A stretch of 64,000 nucleotides of DNA. Source: Nitrosotalea devaniterrae. Lineage in GTDB: Archaea > Thermoproteota > Nitrososphaeria > Nitrososphaerales > Nitrosopumilaceae. Where the stretch lies: NCBI GenBank assembly GCA_900065925.1, contig LN890280.1, forward strand, positions 1,294,451 to 1,358,450. The letters run 5' to 3'. A model generated the notes under the pieces. That model ran no database searches. It was not told the DNA's origin and worked only from the letters and a program-made list of their open reading frames with translations. Position numbers and translations under genes: made by a program. Shown here one piece after another: positions 1 to 6,857 of the stretch. Position 1 is the stretch's first letter. The number at the start of each line of letters is the position of its first letter.

Positions 1-2
1 AC

Positions 3-539
3 CTGGTTTGCGAAAATCAAGTAGGATTTGACATACAAAAAACATCTTCCACCATGAGTAAGGTACTAGAATCTAGCTCAAAGATTCAAAAAATCTCACA
101 GGTTCTAAAACATGCCTCAGACATTTACATAATTGGAAGAGGAATTCACTACCCAATTGCATTAGAAGCTGCATTGAAGCTAAAGGAATTGACATACATA
201 CATGCAGAAGGCTTGCCAGGCGGTGAGCTAAAGCATGGGCCGCTGGCCCTAATGGATTCAAATTCTTTTGTAATTGTCATAAATCCCAATGATTCAACAT
301 ATACTGACACGCTAACTTCTGCAAGAGAGATAAAGGCAAGAGGTGCAAAGGTAATAGGCATTTCAGATATTGTAAGTGATGTATATGATCACTGGATTGA
401 GATACCCACAATCAACGAGTCTGCATACCCATTTGTGGAAATTGTACCAATACAGCTTCTTGCATATTATGCTGCACTAGAAAACCAGACAGACCCAGAC
501 TATCCAAGAAACCTAGCCAAATCAGTTACAGTCAAGTAG
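3..539 (+). CDS. glmS: Glutamine--fructose-6-phosphate aminotransferase, C-terminal part (5' cut by window edge)
   Basis: This is the end of the isomerase half of GlmS, the cytoplasmic enzyme that makes glucosamine-6-phosphate from fructose-6-phosphate and glutamine for UDP-GlcNAc and surface glycans. The last sugar-isomerase (SIS) domain is visible: a GRG loop, the stretch EAALKLKE followed by YIHAEG, then GELKHGPLAL, and the family's typical ending PRNLAKSVTV. The reading frame is open to the left edge, so the ATG at 54 is internal and the glutaminase domain and first SIS domain lie outside the window. The identification is firm from these motifs; only the true start is unseen. Confidence 0.95.
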   Translation: MVCENQVGFDIQKTSSTMSKVLESSSKIQKISQVLKHASDIYIIGRGIHYPIALEAALKLKELTYIHAEGLPGGELKHGPLALMDSNSFVIVINPNDSTYTDTLTSAREIKARGAKVIGISDIVSDVYDHWIEIPTINESAYPFVEIVPIQLLAYYAALENQTDPDYPRNLAKSVTVK

Positions 540-624
540 AATCGATTTTAATTTTCCACTGCAAAAACAAATCTTATAGAACATTTTGAGCAAATCAAGA
601 TAACGTAGAGTAGTCAAAGTAAAT

Positions 625-735
625 ATGATGTTCAGGATATCACACATGCAAGAAAAATCAGACGCAGAACTAGACAAAAAACGCTCAATCATATCAAGTG
701 TCATAGGAGGTGAAAGATATTCATCAAATTCATGA
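625..735 (+). CDS. Possible 36-residue peptide
   Basis: A short frame starts with two consecutive ATG codons and ends 26 bases inside the next gene. The predicted product is charged and helical in its middle part (AELDKKRS). I do not recognise it. It is kept only because its composition resembles the neighbouring proteins and because a GGAGGTG sequence near its end could serve the next gene. It may equally be untranslated leader. Confidence 0.25.
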   Translation: MMFRISHMQEKSDAELDKKRSIISSVIGGERYSSNS

Positions 736-901
736 TTCTTCACACATGGCAGACCATGCAGGCTTTCATACCCCCACTTGTGTAGCGTGTAAAAAAGCAA
801 TACACTTTGACACCGGAGATATAATCAACGGCAACAAGTGGTACCACAGTACATGCTGGAGTCTGCAAGAGAAACAACCTCAGATTCTCTGCCAGAACTG
901 A
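710..901 (+). CDS. Small LIM-like zinc-finger protein
   Basis: The 63-residue product has a CxxC pair (CVAC) near residue 24 and a second ligand set (YHSTC, a His and a Cys) about 20 residues later. The spacing and the W-Y-H-x-x-C pattern resemble half of a LIM or treble-clef finger. A role in protein or nucleic-acid binding is inferred only. The start is uncertain: a GTG at 710 overlaps the GGAGGTG sequence at 706-712, and an ATG at 746 would give a 51-residue protein that keeps all ligands. It lies upstream of the GvpD-like gene on the same strand but is separated from it by a TATA box, so it is probably a separate transcript. Confidence 0.55.
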   Translation: MKDIHQIHDSSHMADHAGFHTPTCVACKKAIHFDTGDIINGNKWYHSTCWSLQEKQPQILCQN

Positions 902-954
902 GGAATCCCCTTTTTACATATTTTGTCTCACAATATTTACCCTTATCCGATATT

Positions 955-964
955 ATCATATATC
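955..964 (+). promoter_or_regulatory. TATA box for the GvpD-like gene
   Basis: The AT-rich element ATCATATATC lies about 25 bases before the ATG at 986, the usual distance from an archaeal TATA box to the transcription start. The transcript would therefore be leaderless or nearly so. Confidence 0.5.
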
Positions 965-985
965 AGACAAACCAAATATCACTAA

Positions 986-2431
986 ATGCTAGATTTAGGA
1001 AATAAAAATTTCACAATTGGGAACATACCAGACGATTTAGTAAATTTCCTCAAGCAGGATACATATTCATTAATAATAAAGGGATTTGCTGGAACAGGCA
1101 AAACTACACTTGCGCTCACAATCCTGCACCAGATGCAAATCAAGACAAACTGCCTGTACATATCTACTAGAATATCTCCTGATCAGCTCTTCCAGTATTA
1201 TCCATGGCTTGAAGAATCCTTTGGCGGTTCAAGAAAAACAAAATTAACGGAATCAACAAGTGACTCAGACAGTTCTCTGGTATTTGTGGATGCAAGACTT
1301 GATGAACCAGGTTCTCTTTTTGAACGTATTACAAATGAGCTGATGGATGTAAAAGCACCAACAATAATCATCGATACATGGGATGCAATAGGATTTTTCA
1401 TGGATAAAGAAGCTTTGATGAACAATGCCAGGGTGTTACAGACATGGAGAGAAAGAGCTGGTGCAAAATTAATTTTTGTCACAGAATCTCCAGATGACAG
1501 TACATTTGATTTTCTCGCAGACGGAGTAATAGAACTAAAACAAGGATATCACAATAACAGAAAAGTCAGAGAGATCTTTTTGTCAAAATTACGTGGCTCT
1601 AGAATAAACAGACCATCGTGTATTTTTTCTCTAAATGACGGAATATTTCGAAGTTATGACCATTACAAACCAAAAGAATTTTCCAACATTACAGTTTCAA
1701 AAGATTTCTTGAGTCAGGCAGATCATGACACCAGTGTAAAAAAATCACACATCCCATCAGGATATGGAGAATTGGACAAATTGTTTGGAGGTGGATTTCC
1801 AAGCAACGGCATAGTCACGCTTGAACTTGATACACATGTAAACACGAGGGTTGCAATGGCGTTTCTTGATAAAATAATAGCAAGCTTTGTGCATCGTGGT
1901 AATCCAGTCGCATTCCAGCCATTTGAAGGAGTGGAGCAAGAGCACATAGATCAGCTTCTCAAGCCCTACCTAGGGTCAAAACCAAAGGGCACTATTGAGA
2001 TACTATCAAACGCAAGCAAGGCAAGGATTGCAGATTATCTATCAAGCCCCAAATATATCGAGAGCAAGAAACGTTTGCAGTACTTTCAGAGTGCAATACG
2101 CAGACTCAAAGCTAGGCACAAAAAAGGACTGCTTAGCATAGTAGGCTCAGACATGGCCACAGGTCTTGCAAATACAGAAAATGGAAGACGTGGAATTGAG
2201 AACCTAGTATCATTTGTAAAATCAAATTCTGCTCTATCAGTATTTGTCCTAAGGCAATCAAAAGACAGTCTTCTTGAATATCTATCAGAGATTTCAGACA
2301 TACATTTGAAAATACTTGAAATAAACGGTTCACTTTTCCTCCAGTCAGAGATTCCATGGTCACACCTGTATGCCATAGTCTCAAAGAGTCACACAGGGCA
2401 TAATGAAATTTCAATAGAACCCATAGTGTAA
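986..2431 (+). CDS. gvpD: GvpD-like / KaiC-type RecA-fold ATPase
   Basis: This 481-residue cytoplasmic protein has a Walker A loop GFAGTGKTT at residues 33-41 and a Walker B strand TIIIDTWD near residue 130. It also has a second, degenerate RecA-like half from about residue 255 (GYGELDKLFGGGFP), in which the P-loop lysine is lost. The stretch STRISPDQLF plus PWLEE after the first domain and the overall length match the archaeal GvpD family, whose haloarchaeal members are ATP-binding regulators of gas-vesicle gene expression. The gene lies 2.2 kb upstream of gvpA on the same strand and is followed by a kinase and a receiver protein, which supports a regulatory role. A generic KaiC-like signalling ATPase is the alternative. 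No GvpE-like activator, its haloarchaeal partner, was recognised. Confidence 0.75.
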   Translation: MLDLGNKNFTIGNIPDDLVNFLKQDTYSLIIKGFAGTGKTTLALTILHQMQIKTNCLYISTRISPDQLFQYYPWLEESFGGSRKTKLTESTSDSDSSLVFVDARLDEPGSLFERITNELMDVKAPTIIIDTWDAIGFFMDKEALMNNARVLQTWRERAGAKLIFVTESPDDSTFDFLADGVIELKQGYHNNRKVREIFLSKLRGSRINRPSCIFSLNDGIFRSYDHYKPKEFSNITVSKDFLSQADHDTSVKKSHIPSGYGELDKLFGGGFPSNGIVTLELDTHVNTRVAMAFLDKIIASFVHRGNPVAFQPFEGVEQEHIDQLLKPYLGSKPKGTIEILSNASKARIADYLSSPKYIESKKRLQYFQSAIRRLKARHKKGLLSIVGSDMATGLANTENGRRGIENLVSFVKSNSALSVFVLRQSKDSLLEYLSEISDIHLKILEINGSLFLQSEIPWSHLYAIVSKSHTGHNEISIEPIV

Positions 2432-2497
2432 CAGTTGTCTAGGAAATAGAAGAATCTTCCATACTCCTTAAATCAATTATAGAAGAATCTACCTTAC

Positions 2498-3304
2498 TTG
2501 TTAGTAAAAAAATACAATATACATCAGAATATCAAGAAAGAAAATCAGGATACAAGTTATGCAGATCTTGAAAAATATTTCATGACACCTACCCAAACTG
2601 AATTTGTAAATATGGCAGGCCATGAAATGAAGACTACAATTCAAGCAATATTGACGTATTCAGAACTTTTGCAAAACAAACATGATGAGTCAAGAGAGGA
2701 TTACGTCAAGGCAATACTAAGGAATGCATTAAGACTAAAGATGCTCACAAACAACTTGTCAGACCTTACCAAAATTGATGCAAATATACTGAAATTAAAA
2801 AAAGAGACATTCAATCTTCGTACATTGGTTTTATCTCTAGTTGAAGACTTTAGGAACATGAGTAGATGTCATGAACTAAAAATTAGCATTACGGTACAAT
2901 CGCCAGAAGATATTTTTGTCAATGCAGATGCAGAAAGACTGTCGCAAGTTATCTTAAATCTCCTAGATAATGCAACAAAATTCACCAGAGAAGGAGACAT
3001 TACAATTACATTAGAAGAAAGGCAAGGTGAAAATTGCATATTTTTGTCAATGACGGATACAGGAATTGGCATAGACCAAAGCATAGCACCAAATTTGTTT
3101 AGCAAATTTGTCACATCATCAAACAATGGTACCGGATTGGGCTTGTATATATGCAGGAATATCATAGAGGCACATGAGGGCCAGATCTGGGTAAAAAACA
3201 ATAGAGACAAAAATGGTGCAACATTTTCATTTAAAATCCCCATAAATAACACAGATTCCAACACACGATACACTAAATTTTTAAATTCAAGAATCGGGGT
3301 ATAA
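2498..3304 (+). CDS. Short cytoplasmic sensor histidine kinase
   Basis: This is a 268-residue kinase with no membrane segment and almost no sensor region. The H-box VNMAGHEMKTTI contains the phosphorylatable His at residue 42. The N-box (NLLDNATKF), G1 box (DTGIGID) and G2 box (GTGLGLYI) of the HATPase domain all look intact. A TTG start at 2498 is assumed; an ATG at 2583 would leave only 13 residues before the His. The receiver gene begins four bases downstream, so kinase and receiver form a pair. With no obvious input domain it may sense through a partner protein, possibly the upstream ATPase. It resembles the kinase that ends the gvp operon in its catalytic half. Confidence 0.9.
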   Translation: MLVKKYNIHQNIKKENQDTSYADLEKYFMTPTQTEFVNMAGHEMKTTIQAILTYSELLQNKHDESREDYVKAILRNALRLKMLTNNLSDLTKIDANILKLKKETFNLRTLVLSLVEDFRNMSRCHELKISITVQSPEDIFVNADAERLSQVILNLLDNATKFTREGDITITLEERQGENCIFLSMTDTGIGIDQSIAPNLFSKFVTSSNNGTGLGLYICRNIIEAHEGQIWVKNNRDKNGATFSFKIPINNTDSNTRYTKFLNSRIGV

Positions 3305-3308
3305 AACG

Positions 3309-3674
3309 ATGAAGAAAATCCTAGTTGTTGACGATGAACCAGACATTACAACATCCATAAAAAACGGATTGCAAAGAAAGGGGTTTGAAGTTGACATATA
3401 CAATGACCCAACAGATGCTCTATCAAATTTCAAACCAGATATCTATGATCTTCTGTTGATTGACATCAGGATGCCAAAGATGAACGGCTTTGAGCTATAT
3501 CGCGAAGTAAAAAAGAAAAGTAATAACGTCAGAATCTGCTTCTTTACTGCTTTTGAGGTGTATTATGATGAGTTTAGAAAGATGTTTCCCAATCTAGAAG
3601 TCAAGTGTTTCATCAGAAAACCCATCACAATCAGTGATCTTGTTACACACATAAATTCTGAACTGGAAAAATAA
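3309..3674 (+). CDS. CheY-like response regulator receiver
   Basis: This is a stand-alone receiver domain of 121 residues. It shows the acidic pocket (VVDDEPD, Asp8 and Asp9), the phosphoacceptor Asp52 in LLLIDIRMPKMNG, a Thr in FFTAFE, and the conserved Lys in IRKPI near residue 102. There is no DNA-binding output domain, so it must act by protein contact. It is co-transcribed with the kinase before it (four-base gap) and ends just before a convergent gene. Its position between the GvpD-like ATPase and the gvp operon suggests that it carries the signal for vesicle control, but nothing in the sequence proves this. Confidence 0.92.
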   Translation: MKKILVVDDEPDITTSIKNGLQRKGFEVDIYNDPTDALSNFKPDIYDLLLIDIRMPKMNGFELYREVKKKSNNVRICFFTAFEVYYDEFRKMFPNLEVKCFIRKPITISDLVTHINSELEK

Positions 3675-3691
3675 TTTTTCAACAACACATG

Positions 3692-4486
3692 TTATTGTTT
3701 TATCAGGGTTACCGATGCTTGTTTTACTTCATCAATAAAAAATGGCGGAAGAGCACTGTACGAGTCCCCATAAACATACACTGTCCCAATTCCTTTTGAT
3801 GCAACCTCTGTCAGTTTTGATATCATTTCATCACTTGAAGTGACATTACCAAGTATGACGCTTAGTTTTGTAGGAGAGAGTTCTTCATTAATTAAAATAT
3901 GGTGTGACTTGTCAGATTCAATTTCATGAATATTTGCAATGTCTGTACTTCCACTTGTTATGTAACTATCCACTTGAGGAAAATTATATCCAGGATTGAT
4001 GTATACAATTCCACCTAAACTATGAACATGATCTGAGAATTGTCTAAAGTTCTGCAGGTTATTGGTGCTGCTCTCATTATCAAAAAATATTCCATCAGTT
4101 GGTACAGGAGACTTCATGTAATAATCGATATTTGCAATACTCTCAGATGTATTGAACACGTATCCCAATGTCTTGATTCCGCGATGCTTTAGATTAGATA
4201 TAACCCTCTGCCAGTCTTCGGATAGAGAGTCCCCACATGGGCCACTGCAGGGATTTATTATTACATATTTTATCGTTCTAGGATACTTGTCAGCTGCTTC
4301 ATAGATCTGGTTCCATTGAGGGTCATACGGATCAAAGTATGGAACAACAATCATTTTCACAGTTTGATTTTCGGTCATATTTCCCATAGCATCATCACGC
4401 AACTCAGTTCCTGGCACCTTAAAAGAAAAATACAGTACAAAAGACAAGGCTAAAGATATGATTACGACTGTGAGGATTTTTTTCAA
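3692..4486 (-). CDS. Secreted spherulation-specific family 4 protein
   Basis: The N-terminal hydrophobic segment (about residues 5-20) anchors or exports this 264-residue protein. The rest matches the spherulation-specific family 4 (spherulin-4) domain, a TIM-barrel-like fold related to glycoside hydrolases. Diagnostic stretches are VVPYFDPYDPQW, a beta strand ending in INPCSGPCGD, GIKTLGYV, DGIFFDNES and GGIVYINPGYN. Acidic residues in FFDNE are likely catalytic if it is a glycosidase. It diverges from the gvp operon across a 159-base promoter region and has a larger relative on the other side of that operon. The substrate is unknown; an exopolymer or surface glycan is plausible. Confidence 0.85.
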   Translation of the reverse strand: MKKILTVVIISLALSFVLYFSFKVPGTELRDDAMGNMTENQTVKMIVVPYFDPYDPQWNQIYEAADKYPRTIKYVIINPCSGPCGDSLSEDWQRVISNLKHRGIKTLGYVFNTSESIANIDYYMKSPVPTDGIFFDNESSTNNLQNFRQFSDHVHSLGGIVYINPGYNFPQVDSYITSGSTDIANIHEIESDKSHHILINEELSPTKLSVILGNVTSSDEMISKLTEVASKGIGTVYVYGDSYSALPPFFIDEVKQASVTLIKQ

Positions 4487-4536
4487 TCATATAAATAATT
4501 ATTTTTATATTTTAAATAGTGATAACTAACATTCTG

Positions 4537-4560
4537 CTAGAAAATCAGATTGTTTTCTAG
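4537..4560. promoter_or_regulatory. Inverted repeat between the spherulin and gvpA promoters
   Basis: CTAGAAAA at 4537-4544 and TTTTCTAG at 4553-4560 form a perfect 8-base inverted repeat with an 8-base spacer. It lies about 48 bases upstream of the gvpA TATA box and about 50 bases before the divergent spherulin gene. The symmetry suits a dimeric DNA-binding protein. That it is an operator is inference. Confidence 0.45.
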
Positions 4561-4607
4561 TTTCCAGATACAACAGGTTCGCAAAATAGAACAATGTACC
4601 ATAGTAT

Positions 4608-4616
4608 CTTATATCT
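4608..4616 (+). promoter_or_regulatory. TATA box of the gas-vesicle operon
   Basis: CTTATATCT lies 30-38 bases before the gvpA ATG at 4646, which predicts a start of transcription near 4638-4641 and a leader of only a few bases. No Shine-Dalgarno sequence precedes the ATG, consistent with a near-leaderless mRNA. Confidence 0.55.
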
Positions 4617-4645
4617 AAGAATTTCACAGTACAATAGTCTAGAGT

Positions 4646-4867
4646 ATGTCACAGCAACAAATGTACAGACCAATGCTTAACATCTATGATCTAGTTGATC
4701 GTGTCTTAGACAAGGGCCTGGTTATTGATGCAAATCTTTCAGTTTCACTAGTAGGTATAGAAATTCTTGTCATAAGAGCAAGAATAGTAGTATCAGGTAT
4801 TGATACATTCCTAAGATATGCATCGGCACTAGGACTTGCTGCACCGCCTGGATTGCCTCAAAAATAA
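4646..4867 (+). CDS. gvpA: Gas vesicle structural protein GvpA
   Basis: GvpA is the small hydrophobic protein whose ribs form the wall of gas vesicles, hollow intracellular protein shells that give buoyancy. The 73-residue product is close to the usual length of about 70-80. It carries the family core: LVDRVLDKGLVIDA (residues 16-29), VSLVGIEIL, and an alpha-helical segment around SGIDTFLRYA. It is the first gene of the operon, directly behind the promoter, as expected for the most abundant subunit. A start at the ATG for residue 6 (MYRPML) is possible. The C-terminus is short and ends in a Pro-rich tail. Confidence 0.95.
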   Translation: MSQQQMYRPMLNIYDLVDRVLDKGLVIDANLSVSLVGIEILVIRARIVVSGIDTFLRYASALGLAAPPGLPQK

Positions 4868-4882
4868 TAGAGCTGATCCAAT

Positions 4883-5134
4883 TTGGCAGTGTGTCTAGTA
4901 TGCGGTAAATTCGAGGAAGTAGATCTTAAAAAAGCAATGAGTGGAGGCTGGGTTTTTATGAGATGTCCAGAGTGTCATCGAGGTACGCCATTGGATATCA
5001 TCATGGCACACTTGGCAAAGACTGTCACAGAACAATATCTTGATGGATTTTGTCCACGTCACTGGTTCAAAGATAGTGGAATATGCGGTTACTGTAAAAT
5101 TAGAAGAGAAGGTGTGAGCGAAGATGTCTCTTAG
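4883..5134 (+). CDS. Small zinc-ribbon protein inside the gas-vesicle operon
   Basis: This 83-residue protein, probably started by TTG, has four metal-ligand clusters: CLVC near residue 4, CPEC near 30, a CPRHW motif near 55 and CGYC near 66. It could therefore hold two zinc ions. I do not recognise it as any known Gvp protein. It lies 15 bases after gvpA and its last 11 bases overlap gvpJ, so it is translated with the vesicle genes. Possible roles are an assembly factor, a redox or metal sensor or an RNA-binding regulator; the sequence does not decide. It is the least familiar component of the locus. Confidence 0.8.
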   Translation: MAVCLVCGKFEEVDLKKAMSGGWVFMRCPECHRGTPLDIIMAHLAKTVTEQYLDGFCPRHWFKDSGICGYCKIRREGVSEDVS

Positions 5135-5393
5135 TCAGCAACGCCAATTCACACCAGGGCAGCTGACAATAGTAGACTTGGTGGACAGAATTTTAGACAA
5201 GGGAGTAGTGATTACAGGTGACATTACAATTTCCATAGTCGGTGTAGATTTGCTTTCTTTGAAGATAAATCTCGTAATAGCATCACTTGAGACTGCAAAA
5301 CGATACGGCATAAAACTCCCGTGGGAAAGATGGGAGAAAGAACAAAAACGCATACCTCAGAAAATTACACCACAGAAACATGCAAAGAGGTAA
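5124..5393 (+). CDS. gvpJ: GvpA-family minor gas vesicle protein, GvpJ type
   Basis: This is a second member of the GvpA/J/M family, 89 residues long. The core VDLVDRILDKGVVITGDITI and the following SIVGVDLLSLKI are closer to GvpJ/M/S than to GvpA: a Gly-Asp-Ile pattern replaces the Asp-Ala of GvpA after the DKG motif. It also carries a charged basic C-terminal tail (about residues 65-89). GvpJ-type proteins are minor components needed for assembly and for shell shape. The start ATG lies inside the end of the zinc-ribbon gene (11-base overlap), which points to coupled translation. The choice between J and M is not secure. Confidence 0.88.
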   Translation: MSLSQQRQFTPGQLTIVDLVDRILDKGVVITGDITISIVGVDLLSLKINLVIASLETAKRYGIKLPWERWEKEQKRIPQKITPQKHAKR

Positions 5394-5402
5394 CGCATTA
5401 CA

Positions 5403-5888
5403 ATGAGTCAGAAGATCAGCAAATCAAAAAATGCAACTATACAACAAGTAAATCTAGATGGTGAGAATCTACAAAAGGGACTTGCAAAGCTTGTACTGGT
5501 CATAATCGAATTGCTCAGACAGGTGTTAGAAAAACAAGCCCAGAGAAGAATTTCATCTGGCACACTGACCAAAGTAGAGGTTGAAAGACTTGGACTTGCC
5601 TTTATGCAGATAAAACAAACAATAACTGACATATCTGACCAGTTTGGATTTTCGCCACAAGAGTTTGATATCAGATTAAACCAATCTCACAATAAATTGA
5701 CAGGCACTTCAACACAGACAACTCTTGTCGAGGTAGTTGATCACTTGCTTGACAAGGGAGTATTACTTGGAGGACAAGTAAAAATTTCTGTTGCAGACAT
5801 TGATTTGGTCATACTTGATCTCTTGGGTGTATTGTCTGCAGTACATGGAGTCAAAAAATCAACTAAGAGGAGAAACAAGTCAAAATGA
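5403..5888 (+). CDS. gvpK: GvpK fused to a C-terminal GvpA/J-like domain
   Basis: Residues about 20-95 are a clear GvpK: GLAKLVLVIIELLRQVLEKQ, then a GTLTKVEVERLGLAFM helix and FGFSPQEFDI. After a 10-residue linker, residues about 106-150 carry a second vesicle domain of GvpA/J/M type (LVEVVDHLLDKGVLLGGQV, then ISVADIDLVILDLL). GvpK is normally a separate protein of about 100-120 residues, so the 161-residue length reflects a fusion. The operon thus encodes three GvpA-family domains, one covalently tied to the assembly factor GvpK. The next gene starts with ATG overlapping this stop codon (ATGA). The fusion seems genuine because the frame is continuous and both parts are well conserved. Confidence 0.9.
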   Translation: MSQKISKSKNATIQQVNLDGENLQKGLAKLVLVIIELLRQVLEKQAQRRISSGTLTKVEVERLGLAFMQIKQTITDISDQFGFSPQEFDIRLNQSHNKLTGTSTQTTLVEVVDHLLDKGVLLGGQVKISVADIDLVILDLLGVLSAVHGVKKSTKRRNKSK

Positions 5889-6625
5889 AGACAATAGGCA
5901 AGTATGTTTACTGTATAATGGATGGAGGTGGAATAAGCCAGAATTTTGGCAAAATTGGCCTTGAGAATAGTGAAGTGTACACCATACACCACAGGGACAT
6001 TAGTGCAGTTGTGAGTAAAATAACATTCAAGGAGATGCAACCAGACGTTGACAGCATCATAACGCATCAAAAGGTTGTAGAAAATTCAAGAAGTATTGGA
6101 ACTACCCTACCAGTAAGATTTGGAATAATGTTCAAGACAGACGATGGCGTAAAACAGCTTCTAGTAAAATCATACAATGACTTTAGATCAAAGATGAACA
6201 AATTACATGGAAAAGAAGAGTTTGGAATCAAGGTCATAATAGAAAAAGAAGGCATGGAGAAGATCAAAAATTTAGTAGCGACAAATTCAAAGGAAGTCAA
6301 AAAGATGAAAAAAGAAATTTCCAAGTCAGGAGACGGTGAAGCATATTTTCTCAAGATGCGAATGGACGAGTCCCTCAAAAATGAAACATTACGAAAAATT
6401 GATGAGATAACAGGCGTAATTCACAAAGAACTTGCAGACATTGCAATAGACAGTGCAGTTCTAAAATCAGACTTGCAGGAGATAGTCCTCAATACAGCAT
6501 ACCTTATTGATAAAAACGAGATTACAAAATTCATTGACGGTGTAGAGAAGATCAAAACACAGTCAAAAAAACAAGGACTAGTGATTCACCACAGCGGCCC
6601 ATGGGCGCCATATTCATTTTGTTGA
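5885..6625 (+). CDS. gvpF: Gas vesicle protein of the GvpF/GvpL family
   Basis: This is a 246-residue member of the GvpF/L family, accessory proteins that bind GvpA and act early in vesicle assembly. Signature stretches are the N-terminal GKYVYCIMDGG, then TLPVRFGIMF near residue 77, and the C-terminal GPWAPYSFC, a near-invariant family ending. A long helical, Lys- and Glu-rich middle (about residues 110-190) fits the coiled-coil domain of the family. Only one F/L gene is present, whereas many clusters have two. The ATG overlaps the gvpK stop by four bases. Whether to call it F or L is arbitrary. Confidence 0.92.
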   Translation: MKTIGKYVYCIMDGGGISQNFGKIGLENSEVYTIHHRDISAVVSKITFKEMQPDVDSIITHQKVVENSRSIGTTLPVRFGIMFKTDDGVKQLLVKSYNDFRSKMNKLHGKEEFGIKVIIEKEGMEKIKNLVATNSKEVKKMKKEISKSGDGEAYFLKMRMDESLKNETLRKIDEITGVIHKELADIAIDSAVLKSDLQEIVLNTAYLIDKNEITKFIDGVEKIKTQSKKQGLVIHHSGPWAPYSFC

Positions 6626-6635
6626 GGTACATGTC

Positions 6636-6857
6636 ATGCTGATAACATTTTTGATTATGAAATTAACATTCGGATCAATTTTGAACGAATGTAATCGTCT
6701 TGCATTGGAAGCAGACAAGGCAGAACGTGCAAGATGGATAAAAACAAGATTGATCAGACTTCGTACAGATTATGAGAAAGGAGTTATTGATGACAAGGCA
6801 TACGCCATAAGAGAAGAAGAAATTCTAAAAGATTTACGTAGTGGAGCAGAGACCTAG
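6636..6857 (+). CDS. gvpG: GvpG-like gas vesicle protein
   Basis: This small helical protein (73 residues, or 66 from the ATG at 6657) resembles GvpG. It has a short hydrophobic N-terminus followed by an amphipathic helical hairpin, with the typical EKGVIDDKAY pattern and an REEEILKDL ending. GvpG proteins interact with GvpF/L, and the gene follows gvpF/L here as in many clusters. The last 17 bases overlap the start of the kinase gene. The family is short and poorly conserved, so the identification rests on the hairpin pattern plus position. Confidence 0.7.
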   Translation: MLITFLIMKLTFGSILNECNRLALEADKAERARWIKTRLIRLRTDYEKGVIDDKAYAIREEEILKDLRSGAET

